A stretch of 64,000 nt of DNA. Origin: Hemibagrus wyckioides. Its lineage: Eukaryota; Chordata; Actinopteri; Siluriformes; Bagridae. Positions 11,437 through 21,689 of this stretch are shown here, piece after piece. The stretch is from contig NC_080718.1 in NCBI RefSeq assembly GCF_019097595.1, forward strand, positions 13,052,657 to 13,116,656, given 5' to 3'. The position numbers and the translations under genes are program-made. Numbering within the stretch: the stretch's first letter is position 1; every line of letters starts with the position of its first letter. A model generated the notes under the pieces. That model searched no databases. It was given only the letters and a program-made list of their open reading frames with translations, and was not told the DNA's origin.

Positions 11437-13680
11437 TAAATGTTAATATAAAAATGGTATTTTCACATTAATGTAAAAGTACAGTTTAATACAATTGCTT
11501 ATTGTCTGCCACAAAAACTGCAAAAAAAAGAGGGGGGGGGCTTTTTAAAGTTTTTTCAGTCGTGAACCCTTAAAAAACATCCACAGACTCTCTTTTGTTC
11601 TAATTTCTTTAAGAAACAGGTGTGGTACATATAGATTAACTTGAGAATGCAGCTGTAATTATTTTAAAGGTAACAGGATTTTGACTTTATTACAAACAGG
11701 CACAGAGCAGAATGCTGTGGTTTGAATCCCCATATGAAAGTTGTAAAATATAACATTATATTTAATATATTTCATGTGGGAAGCTTGAAGTAACTGGATT
11801 TTGTTTCAAAAATGTTTGAATCCTTAAAAATGAGCAAACATTCAAAAACAAACAAAAGAAAAACAAGCTATCGCTGATTTAGTCCTGCCTGCGTCATCAA
11901 CCAGCATGATCCAGTCTCATTCCAAAAATGTACCCTTAGCATTATAATGTTAAACCTTGAGAAAACATGCTTTAAAAGGCTAAAAAGAGAAATTATTGGT
12001 AAATCGTGATAACACATGGTAACGGAGGACAAGACAACAATGTGGAATACCCATTCTCCATAGTGACCTTGAATATGGAAGCACAAGGTATGAGATCTCA
12101 AGCAAGTAGAGTGGTAATGATATATTAATTAATGTGGGCAGGTCATTATTTGAAATTTGCTTAAACATTATTGCGTGTTTAGACAAACATTTCGCGCTTC
12201 AATTTTTGCATCAATCTATGACATCCTACACCTGGTGGATCTTTTACAAAGAGCTCGCACTGTTCGATTAAATTTTTTCTCACACTACCTTTTTAGGTCA
12301 CATTGGCACTAAATCAGCCACTGGTGAACTCTACGGTCTCAACATATGGCCAAATACTTTGTTAAAAAAGAGATTTTTGTCTGCACCAAAATTAACCCAA
12401 AGCTGCATGAACTGCATATGTGTAAAAGTATATGCCATTAAGACATAATGATCATTTAAACATTCATGAAGGCACTGCACCTCAGGAGAATTTACTGATA
12501 ACATCTAATAGACTGGGCCCCAATAGCTTAGGCTGTATAGATAAAATTTACCGTACAATATAGGTTTGCCCCCATTTCCTAATGTAGATCTACCCCAAAA
12601 GCTGTCCAAGCCTGTGCTCACATGACCAGGTCCATTTAATCTCCCCATGGAAATGTAGAGAGAGGCCTGCCGTAGCGGTCACTTCAGAGCTAATCAGACT
12701 GATCCCATTTACTGTGTGCTAGGAGAATGAGAGTGTACTTCCATACAGAGGCATCCTCTATTCACCATGTTCACTTACCATGCACAATTTTGTAAATGAG
12801 GCCCACACTGAATTATACACATTTATCCAGATCAATGCAGTGTATGTTCCACAGTCAAGCCTAATGTGATGGAGAGATGGATTAAGGCGCTTAACCTCCA
12901 CCTGTCCTCTTGCACAGACCAGCAGTTAAAAGTCTGGTATCTGCTCTGCTCATATTGACCCAGCCTCCAGGGCTTAAATATCAGCTCAAATATTTTCCGC
13001 CACATTAGATTTAATACTCCGTTCTCGTGTGGAAGGTTTAAACTAATATTTGAGATTAATTGCCTGTCATTAATGCTGACTTTATTGTCAAATATGAATC
13101 TATACAGGACTGGATATCTGAACTGACTTAATAAAGGAAATGGCATGACTGTAGCTGTTTCAACATAACTTACTTCTAGAGCATTAGTACTGTGGCAGAT
13201 GCAAAATTAAAATAGGAAAACAGGCTGCGCAACCGGTATAATTGATACAGGCAAAAAAAAAATTGAGAGAATTTTTTTTGTGCATTTATTACGTCCACCA
13301 GCTATATGGCAGAAAGTGCATAGTAATAACGTTAATTTGTTTTCAGATAACATTTGCCAGCTGCATGCTGGGCTGAACAGCTAATGACTTGAACACATAA
13401 ACTGGCAAACAAACCAACAGAGTGTAAAACAACATGGATGACTTACAAGCATGCTATTCTTCCCAGGGAGCTGAGGCTACTGTTGCTAATTTCATTATGA
13501 CAGGCTACACAGATCAAGAAAGTACATTTTGTGTATGTTTAGAATATAATGACTTTTAACTAGTTAGAAGAAATGGACATGTAAAATTTTATTTTCTTAC
13601 CTATTAAATTGGCAAATATGCATCATCATTGATAACCCATATAGGCAGAACCTACTAGTTGCTTCTAGCACTATATACAG
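11437..13680. other. AT-rich non-coding DNA, candidate conserved block 12640-13150
   Basis: No gene is supported. There is a run of nine to ten G at about 11531-11540. The part at 12640-13150 has mixed composition, few simple repeats and homeodomain-like TAAT cores (for example TGTCATTAATGCTGACTTTA), the usual look of vertebrate conserved non-coding elements. The 104-codon minus-strand frame at 12832-13146 has no recognisable motif and is probably chance. Conservation is inferred from appearance only. Confidence 0.35.
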
Positions 13681-13734
13681 TTTCTTCTTTATCTAAAGCA
13701 TCTAAAGTTTGATGCAACATCTCTGATGGTCTAA

Positions 13735-13890
13735 ATGACCATCTGACAGAAAGAAGAAATCCATTCTGAAAACATTTCTGTTATTTTCTTACCCTTCCAT
13801 TATTTCCTTTCAGTGATGGTTCACAGAATCCCTCTGATAATTTGATTTTCCGAGGCACCGGAGACATGTCTCTGGTCAGCAAAGTGGCCA
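13735..13890 (+). repeat. Local diverged duplication, copy 1
   Basis: Starting at 13741, ATCTGACAGAAAGAAGAAAT and the following 50 bp match 14950-15005 with mismatches. The later block GATTTTCCGAGGCACCGGAG at 13844 matches GATTTTTTGGGGCATTGGGG at 15184, with nearly all differences being transitions. The two copies therefore share the same block order. Confidence 0.65.
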
Positions 13891-13940
13891 CTTCAAACAA
13901 GCTCCTATTTCAGCGTTGCAGTGCAATTTCATCATCCTGA
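13814..13940 (+). other. Weak candidate terminal exon (41 codons)
   Basis: A pyrimidine-rich acceptor (TTCCATTATTTCCTTTCAG) ends at 13813. From 13815 the frame is open for 41 codons (DGSQNPSDNLIFRGTG at the start) and ends with TGA at 13938-13940. I do not recognise the peptide and no matching upstream exon was found. The segment also overlaps a locally duplicated block, which argues that it may just be repeat-derived DNA. Confidence 0.15.
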
Positions 13941-14555
13941 GTGAAAACGTAACAGACGGTTTCCTGCATATTTCATCGACAACTTCTTTTTGGAGTGTCT
14001 GGTATAAATAATAAGCAATAGATCTAGATCAAGGTGAGGTGGAGAAAAAATGTTACGTTATGAGTTCAGCTCACCACCAACTGCTAGTTTTCTCTTTCTT
14101 AGGAAGCTTTGACAAGACAACACACCTGAGGCACTTCTTCTCGAAGCACAAAAAATATTACAGAGTACTGTCTCATCAAATGGAACCTGGGCATATTGGC
14201 TCGCTGTGAAATCGTGGTGAAATTTCTTCATGCTCCTGCTAGGGGAATCCTCATGACACATGATCTAATATGATAGCCCCAGGGAATAAAATGGATGATA
14301 GATATCCATCAGAAAAAGATTGATAGAGAATGACAGCGTGCTGAGTACATGATGATCGTCTGTATCCAGTAAGTGCTGCTTGTATTGAAAACCACCTGAT
14401 GCTTCTGGACAATTTTATTGGAAACTCAATTCATTTAGGTTGAGTGAAATCTAATTGTACTGTAAGTTTGGAAAGCTAAAAAAAACGATCTGCTAAAGTT
14501 AGATATCTGATGGTGATTATGTTGTTGACCACATCTAAATTGTTGTAGTTTATAT

Positions 14556-14640
14556 AAAGAGGGTTAAGGGCCTTGCTCAAGGGCCAAAGAGTGGAAGCTT
14601 TGCAGTGTTGGGACTTCAATCTTCTAATCAGAGCCTGGCG
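14556..14640 (+). repeat. Fragment of the CATTTGGCAGA-type interspersed repeat
   Basis: It contains GGGTTAAGGGCCTTGCTCAA followed by a degraded GTGGCAGCTT-like part and a GGGACTTCAATC end, in the same order as at 5343-5460. Confidence 0.65.
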
Positions 14641-14645
14641 GAATC

Positions 14646-14766
14646 CGATGGCAAAGCATAATGATGTCTACAGACTAATGTAGATTTCTCTATTTAGACT
14701 CATACTCAAGCAAGCTCATGCTGATTAGTTGTGTGGTTTGCTTCAGTGTTAGGGAGCTGTTTTCCT
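14646..14766 (+). repeat. Local duplication, segment Y copy 1
   Basis: AAGCATAATGATGTCT at 14654 through CATGCTGATTAGTTGTGTGG and GCTTCAGTGTTAGGGAGCTG matches 15012-15133, with offsets of 370-375 bp along the whole segment. Confidence 0.75.
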
Positions 14767-14944
14767 AGTTCCAGTCTATGTGGAGGGTTTACATGTTCTG
14801 AATGACCTAGTCCTTGCTAGGGGCATGTAGGAACCAGTTGTGGAAATAGCATTGAAGTGTCTCCATGCCACTGGTTTCCAGGAAATTCAAGGCTGAGTGC
14901 ATATATCTCAAACCCACCTGTGGTGTAAGGCTCAATCCACTGAA

Positions 14945-15210
14945 TGGCCATCTGACAAAAACAAGAAGTCTATTCTGAATACATGCTTCCTTTCATTTTC
15001 TCACCTGGCTTAATCTGACAGTCAAGCATAATAATTTCTGCCACATACCAAGGCTAGATTTCCTTTTTTAGCCTCATTTTCAAACTAGCCTCATGCTGAT
15101 GAATTGTGTGGCCTGCTTCAGTGTGAGCTGTTTTTGAATGCCTTTTTTTGAAGGGCTTGGAACACAAACCTTAGAAAGAGTCGGATTTTTTGGGGCATTG
15201 GGGACATGGA
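14945..15210 (+). repeat. Local duplication, copy 2 with segment Y inserted
   Basis: The outer parts (14950-15005 and 15184-15210) match copy 1 at 13741-13870. Segment Y (15012-15133), which also occurs at 14646-14766, lies between them and is absent from copy 1. The arrangement suggests insertion of Y into one copy, or its loss from the other. Confidence 0.6.
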
Positions 15211-16136
15211 GGCATCACACAGCTCCACACATATGAATCCATCTTGATGTTGCATGGCTTGAACTACATCTGACAACCTTTGAATATGAAAAGGGATGGT
15301 CTTAAGAACCAATCCAACCCTGTTATATATAGATTTGGATGAAACAATCCATGTCTTCTTCCTTCCAACGGTAGCAAGCTGAATAAAACTCATTTGTTCG
15401 AACTGTAAAGTCTAAAAAAAACTTCTCAGATCAGAGCTTTGTTGTTTTGTAATGTTTTGGGTCTGATATCAAAGACACCCTGAGCTTTAAAAAGACTTTT
15501 GATACTGTGATGGATTCACAGATCTAATGTAGTCTGCTGAATGAGTGATGTTTTCTGCTGTGTAACATCCTGTCGCCAGGAGCTGCCCTTTAGAAGTGTG
15601 CTCTGTGAGGATGGAATATTGTTTCGAGACATTGCTACAAGATGAGAAGGAGGCATTTAAATCAAGAATTTTTTTTCCTCCATGATTCTCTCCCTAATTT
15701 TAGCCTTGGTTAATGTGTGGCCCACCCACCAGTTAGGTCTTTTCTATCATATCATAGGACAGCTACCAAGCTGGAGGGTAAAGGTTATCTTCTCAAAGTG
15801 CCAGTCATGCTGTGTCAGAGGTCGGCATAATATACACAGGGAAATGCGCGATCTGCCCTGTTGTGCATGTATGCCTAAGGCTTGTGCAAGACTATTTTGA
15901 GCACTGGAATGGTGCACTGGGTTCGGCAATTAGCCCAGATGGTCTGACTGACCATACTGAATTTATAATTCTGCAACTTACACTTTCCTAACTAGGGTTT
16001 CTATCAGGCCCAGTACACAGAGCAGATTATATAGGGTTAATTTGCACACTTCTGTCAGAGCAAACTGTGCTAACCACACTTGACGGTGTGAATGAACATG
16101 AAAGATAGTCACCCCCTTCTTATATTTTAGGTATCG

Positions 16137-16178
<42 letters not shown>

Positions 16179-17340
16179 GAGAGTGCTTGCTCCAGTGCTA
16201 ACAGTAACATATTGCCAGTGCATGCCATAACATCATCAGTATGTCTATATTCAGCACTTTGGCAGCAAACATCTGGTTGTAGTGCTTAGACTGGTGAGAG
16301 TAATGAGATGCAGACATCAGTGGCAGGAGTTTGGCCCAGCCTGACCTGCTCAAGAGCCATTTTATTAGATAGAACATGTGCCACAGAGTTCAGACGTGGG
16401 TTTGCTGTCCAAATCCCCTAAAACTCTCAACAAAATCCTAGCTCCAACTGTAGCCCCACTCTGCCCAGCATATATCCATATGGTGTACTTGTGGGCAAGA
16501 AAGAGAAAGGGATAAAAGAAAAGATAACAGTGGTATTTGTTGTGAATACTGTCATACATCAATCTAAAAGTTTCTGGCATGCATGAGCCGAAGTGCAGAA
16601 ACACAATTAACATATTTTGAATACTGCTGAGGAAAACAGTAAACATTTAATGTTTTTAAGGGGTTGAAGGAGGAAATAAGTAACACCTATAAAAAATGGA
16701 ATCACCCCACCTCACCATAAAACTCCTTCTTAAGAACAGGGTAGATAAGGAAATGCATGACCTGCAGCCCTCCAACGCTGCCAGTACTCAGAGCCACACA
16801 GTCATGGATTTAATCCAACAATCATCTAGTTACTCTAGAGAAACTGCAACAGTCTACTGCAGTTACATGACTGATCAATCACACATAACTGTGCACTCCC
16901 GAATCTTATTGATGTGTGTGCAAGCTACTATTTCTCTCCATGTCGCCCAATATACTCACGATGATTCATAATTTGTTTGTTCATTTTCAAATCTTTCCTT
17001 GTTTATTAAATACTAATGTATATCCAAGCAGGTGAAAGGGCATTGCCCATTTCAGCCAGGTACCCAGTAATTTACACAAATGACTTATTATTCACTGATA
17101 AATAAACAGGACTCACTCTGAGGTCCTTATGGAATCATCATTAAGAAGTGGAACAGCTCATAAGTCCTGGTAAGGTTATTATAGCTGTAATTTATGCTGG
17201 CGGAAGACCTGCTTGTCATGAGTTTCAAAACTCATTTCATTTGTAGGAGACAAATAAAAAACAAAATACATTATTCATTGGATTAAGGTCTTCCTCTGCA
17301 GAAAGTAATTTTATAAAAACATTGTTTATGTTACCTTGCC
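15211..17340. other. Non-coding DNA with one GA microsatellite
   Basis: No gene is supported. Open frames of 60-93 codons on either strand carry no recognised motif; the longest (16365-16646 minus and 16696-16971 plus) have ordinary AT-rich composition. Confidence 0.55.
16140..16183. repeat. (GA)n microsatellite
   Basis: About 22 GA units with one C interruption. Confidence 0.95.
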
Positions 17341-17349
17341 ATACTGATC

Positions 17350-17417
17350 TCCCCTGGCACACATATGCAATCCAATTAGTTGGCAGAGTGAAACAATATT
17401 GATTTCCGGTACAAAAG

Positions 17418-17448
<31 letters not shown>

Positions 17449-17840
17449 TGAGTCTAATAAATTGTTAAAGCCAGTTATCTGTTCATTGTCTGTCTTTTTG
17501 TCCATGTTACCATGTTAATGCAAGGTATTTGCACAAGACAGCATGTTAATCATCAGTGAATTCAAGTATCAGAATACACTGTATCCTTTTTTTTTTCACC
17601 GGATCATAACAGCAGGCTAGGCTGTGTTACATAAAACATACTGCATTATTCTTTTAAATTCATAAATCAGATCCACTAACAGAACCTATAAAGAAACATT
17701 GCACATAAAGAACTCAATGAATATTCATTCCTACAAACAAAAGCTGACCCTGTGCCAGAATCACTTTAATTTTGGCTTTCATCTATGACACAATTAGATT
17801 GAAGGTATAAATAGACTGGTGGATGGCTGCATGAATTACT
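17350..17840 (+). repeat. Diverged segmental duplication, copy 1 (partner 19045-19460)
   Basis: ATGCAATCCAATTAGTTGGC at 17365 recurs at 19058 (offset 1,693). GTGTTACATAAAACATACTG at 17624 recurs with one change at 19315 (offset 1,691). A weaker match (GACTGGTGGATGGCT against AACTGATGGATGACT) follows near 17814 and 19431. Both copies also hold a GA microsatellite just after the first block. Same order and near-constant offset show one duplication event followed by divergence. Confidence 0.8.
17418..17449. repeat. (GA)n microsatellite in duplication copy 1
   Basis: About 16 GA units with one interruption, in the same relative place as the GA tract in copy 2. Confidence 0.95.
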
Positions 17841-19044
17841 TCAGACTTAAAACAATTGCTTAGAATTGTGCAGCACCGTTCCATTTTTTTTTTTCTAGTG
17901 CAAAGCTACCACAGCCCCAAACTCTAATCCATCCCACAATCCTTCACAATCCTTCCCTCACATTCTGTCACCAGTGACAGTCTTTTCTCTTCAATATAAT
18001 CTCATAGTCAAGAATAACTTGATTATACCGAGAAAATCCAAGGGTAAAACTATTGATTCTAAACAAATATAATTAATCTCGAATGCAATTATGAAAGCCT
18101 GTCTTCTCCAGCCTTTCTTTCTGGGTTTGGTCTGGGGCTTTTAAATCTGAAGCCTCCATTCGCAGATACATGCAGGGCAATAAACCAATCCAATTACCCA
18201 GATAAATAGGACTAATCATGCAACCAAAAATTTGAATATGAGGTTTAGGGGTGGGTCGATAAGCATTATCGTTTCACCCCCGTGCAACTTTACAGCATAA
18301 TTTCAGATAACACAAGAAGAGAAAAGGGAGCAAATTGAACAGATAAATAGTTCAACACTAGACATTAACATATGGATAGTAGAGTGCCTGTGATAAGAGG
18401 GAGACATTTCATTAAGGTAGGAGAAACATTCCATTAAAAGGGTTCTGCAGGCATGCAATTTCCATAACTCATTCACCACACTTGCCTCAGAAAGGTATGA
18501 CTTCCATTGTGTAACAGGAATTTCAAAAGCATCATTAGAACATGAGGAAGCGCTGACAAAAGGGACGACTTCCGTGTAAGGATGAATGGAGAAGAGGAGT
18601 GTTAAAAGTTTCTATTGTACTTTTAAACAGTTCATTTTCAAGTCAGGTCAATTGTAAGTATGTGGAGCTCTCATTACATTAAAACTCCATAGGATTGCAC
18701 AGAAATGACCTTAGTCTTTTTATGGACTTTTTTAAAATTTATTTTTTACTGCTGTTCAGTCTAGGCGCTGTTTATGTGACATCAACACACATGTCACATA
18801 TTCGATTCAATGAGTAGCAATATGAATTTTGACCATGAGATTTATTTATTTATTTACTTATTATAAGCCAGCTGTGTCTTTCAAGTCATGTCCTAATGTT
18901 TAAATTGAAAGTGCTTAAGAATGCGACACGTTTACACTCCTGAAGTCGACCTTGGATGATGCGGCTCTGAGAAAACAGACAAGGTGACTAAATCAGAGAA
19001 CCGAATGCTTCTATCACCATCAACAGCCTTAGCAGGGTTATGTT
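17841..19044. other. Non-coding DNA between the two duplication copies
   Basis: Single-copy-looking sequence without simple repeats apart from short T and TTTA runs (for example 18840-18860). Mixed composition and TAAT-rich motifs make regulatory DNA plausible, but nothing specific is supported. Confidence 0.4.
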
Positions 19045-19121
19045 GGGCTAAACATACATGCAATCCAATTAGTTGGTGGAGTGAAACGTTATTGATTTCT
19101 CATGCAAAAGAATGGAGAGAC

Positions 19122-19152
<31 letters not shown>

Positions 19153-19460
19153 AACAGTGAGAGAGATTTTTATCTGCATTTGTAACCATCTAAATATATA
19201 TAATTTATATGATATACGAGCCAGAAAACTTAATAAATGTATTAAATTATGTCAGTACATTCTGCCAGTTGAATATGGCATTTTCTAGGACAAAATAATA
19301 GCCAGTGTTACATAAAACATACCGCTTTATTCCTTAAAATTCATAAATCATGTACGCTGCTGGAGGTGGATCTGAGGAACACGTCCATCATTATCAACAC
19401 ACCAAAGCTGAGTTATGTCAGGCCTAAACTGATGGATGACTGGCAAGTGATAAATGTGAG
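19045..19460 (+). repeat. Diverged segmental duplication, copy 2 (partner 17350-17840)
   Basis: It carries the same blocks in the same order as copy 1: the ATGCAATCCAATTAGTTGG block at 19058, a GA tract, then GTGTTACATAAAACATACCG at 19315 followed by TTCATAAATCATG. Shared blocks are much more similar than the DNA between them, as if constrained. Confidence 0.8.
19114..19166. repeat. (GA)n microsatellite in duplication copy 2
   Basis: Interrupted GA tract following the duplicated block. Confidence 0.9.
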
Positions 19461-20660
19461 TTATGTAATTATTCTAATATAGAATTAACACCAATATAAA
19501 GAGAACCATTAATGAAAATTGCTAAGTGCAGTTGCTGAAACTAATTAGATAATTAGCAGTTTAAAATGGTACATTGCTTGCTACTTGGCACAAAGCCTCA
19601 AACAGCATACTTCCTCTCAGGGTGAACGAAAAGCATTTTGGAAAACACTTAAATGTATCCGTCTCATAAGCTATTTTGCTTGACATTATATAATAACTTA
19701 TTTCAGTAATACAAGCAAGCCATTCAAAATGTTGGTGATGTGACACAGATTTGATTAAAATTCCTAAATGATCTCCATATTTTACACTGATGACAGCTGT
19801 AACTGCCACAAAACATTGTTCCCTATTAAAAGCATCCAATGTATATGAAAAAAAAGATTGCAAATATGTGACAATAACAGTGCAACACAATTGCCTAACG
19901 TAGTGTCGAGGCATACTTTAATTGGGTATGAATGAGCTATTGCCTAATCAGCAGAGCCAAACTGAATTTGCAGATGAATTTATAAGAGCACTTAGACTCC
20001 AATTTTATTGGAGATTTAATGATGCCAGTCGATGGAGGCTGTATATCCGAAAGCCAAACACATGTTTTCATTCTCCCTTTGCCTAATGACTGCATGAGGC
20101 AATCACACTATTTAATCAAAGGTGACATCTCCGGCAGCGAGGTGGTCACAGTCTTTGCGGTACAGATCAGACAGTTTGGATGTCTAGGATGCATACATTT
20201 CCAGCAGCTGTCCTGGTCTGAAGCATCACTAATGAATCTGTGTAATTGGTTTGGTAAAAAGAGGATCTTATATCTGCATCTTATTTCACCTTATGTTACT
20301 ACACAATCCTTTCTTCACAGCATGACATTTCTCTCAAGACCATAACATGTTCATGTTCCAGACACAAGCCACTTCAAGGCATGACATGTTTAAACTTTGA
20401 TGAGACATGGTGCTGTTTCTGAAGGTCACTTCACTGGTCACAACAAAGGATACTCATCTGCTAGACATTTTGGACAACACCACAAATCCCTTACATCACA
20501 CACTGGATAAACACCTTCAGAGGCACCTTCAGTGACATACTGATGCACCTGCACTGTACTAAGGAGCATCATGCCATGTCACTCTCACTCACTGCAGTTA
20601 TACTGCATAATGAGTCACTGCCTCAACAGTACTGACCTCCCACTGACCAGACACAACCAG
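19461..20660. other. Non-coding DNA, candidate conserved block 19900-20340
   Basis: No gene is supported. The 108-codon plus-strand frame at 20019-20345 and the 117-codon minus-strand frame at 19561-19914 have no known motif. The block 19900-20340 is of even composition, free of repeats and has TAAT and CAATTA cores, which looks like a conserved non-coding element. From 20345 to 20660 the sequence is richer in CAC and GACAT words and may be an unidentified repeat tail leading into the ATT microsatellite. Confidence 0.35.
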
Positions 20661-20668
20661 GACACTAC

Positions 20669-20669
<1 letters not shown>

Positions 20670-20735
<66 letters not shown>
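20670..20735. repeat. (ATT)n microsatellite
   Basis: About 22 uninterrupted ATT units. Confidence 0.97.
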
Positions 20736-20832
20736 TAGTAGTACTAATAGAACTACTTCATGGAACACTTCCTCACTTTTTTTTGCACAATGTCCAAGTG
20801 CCTTGCTTACACTTGGATACAAATGCTTACAA

Positions 20833-20919
<87 letters not shown>
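20833..20919. repeat. (ATCT)n microsatellite
   Basis: About 21 uninterrupted ATCT units; probably highly variable in length between individuals. Confidence 0.97.
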
Positions 20920-20992
20920 ATGAGCATATTTATGTTTTTTCTTCTAAAACTAAGGATCCTCTCTATGGAAAGATCGCTTCCATCATGTATAT

Positions 20993-21679
20993 TAGGGCTG
21001 TAATGTAATGTCATTATCTGTATCTGTTTATCTGTTTAAACCAGAAGTGGGCATGGACCAACTATGGTGTCCTGATAAATCAACCAAACAAAAAATCAGG
21101 GATGCTGGGAATATGAAGTCATAGTTCCAACAGCAAATAGCAAACAAATAGCAGAACACAAATTCATTCAACCCCTGAACTTGTACAGTTCCTCAGCTAA
21201 TTCACTTTTGTTCAGAATTACTCTGAGCCAGATGCCCTGTGGTCAAGACTTCTATCTAATGCGACAAAGCAAACTAGGCAAGTAAAGGAAACATGTGCAA
21301 TAAAGGTACAGTCATTTATTTCAAGTTTCACTGACTAATGCAAAGATCGTACACTATCTCTGCTATTTTTTGGGGCCAGTTTAAAGATAAATATTGTAAA
21401 AAAATATAGTTGTGAGTCTATTCAGAAATGAATGCTGTCATTTTACCGTGCCCTTTATGAGTCTGAAAGTATAAAAATAATAAAATCACCCGCTTGTGGG
21501 ACTTTTTGTTACATGCTGCATGATCCCAGTCCCAATGAACACATCCTGTATCAACCAGTTCCCCAGTGAATCTTTCTGATTTATGAAAGAAAAAAATAGT
21601 GTAGTATTCATATCTGTATTTGTATTTTAGGATACCTTATCTGTTCCAAGTAATTTATTCGTATTTGGTTACATCCCTA
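20993..21679. mobile_element. Non-autonomous hAT-like element (MITE)
   Basis: The ends TAGGGCTGTAA (20993) and TTACATCCCTA (to 21679) are inverted repeats with one mismatch. The flanking 8-mers ATGTATAT (20985-20992) and ATGTATAA (21680-21687) agree at seven of eight positions, as expected for a hAT 8-bp target duplication. The subterminal parts are rich in ATCTGTAT-like words on both sides. There is no transposase frame, so it would depend on a hAT enzyme in trans. Confidence 0.65.
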
Positions 21680-21689
21680 ATGTATAATA

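Noticed and set aside
20598..21008. Open frames with poly-asparagine or poly-leucine/serine/isoleucine/tyrosine runs
   Set aside because: They are translations of the ATT and ATCT microsatellites, not proteins.
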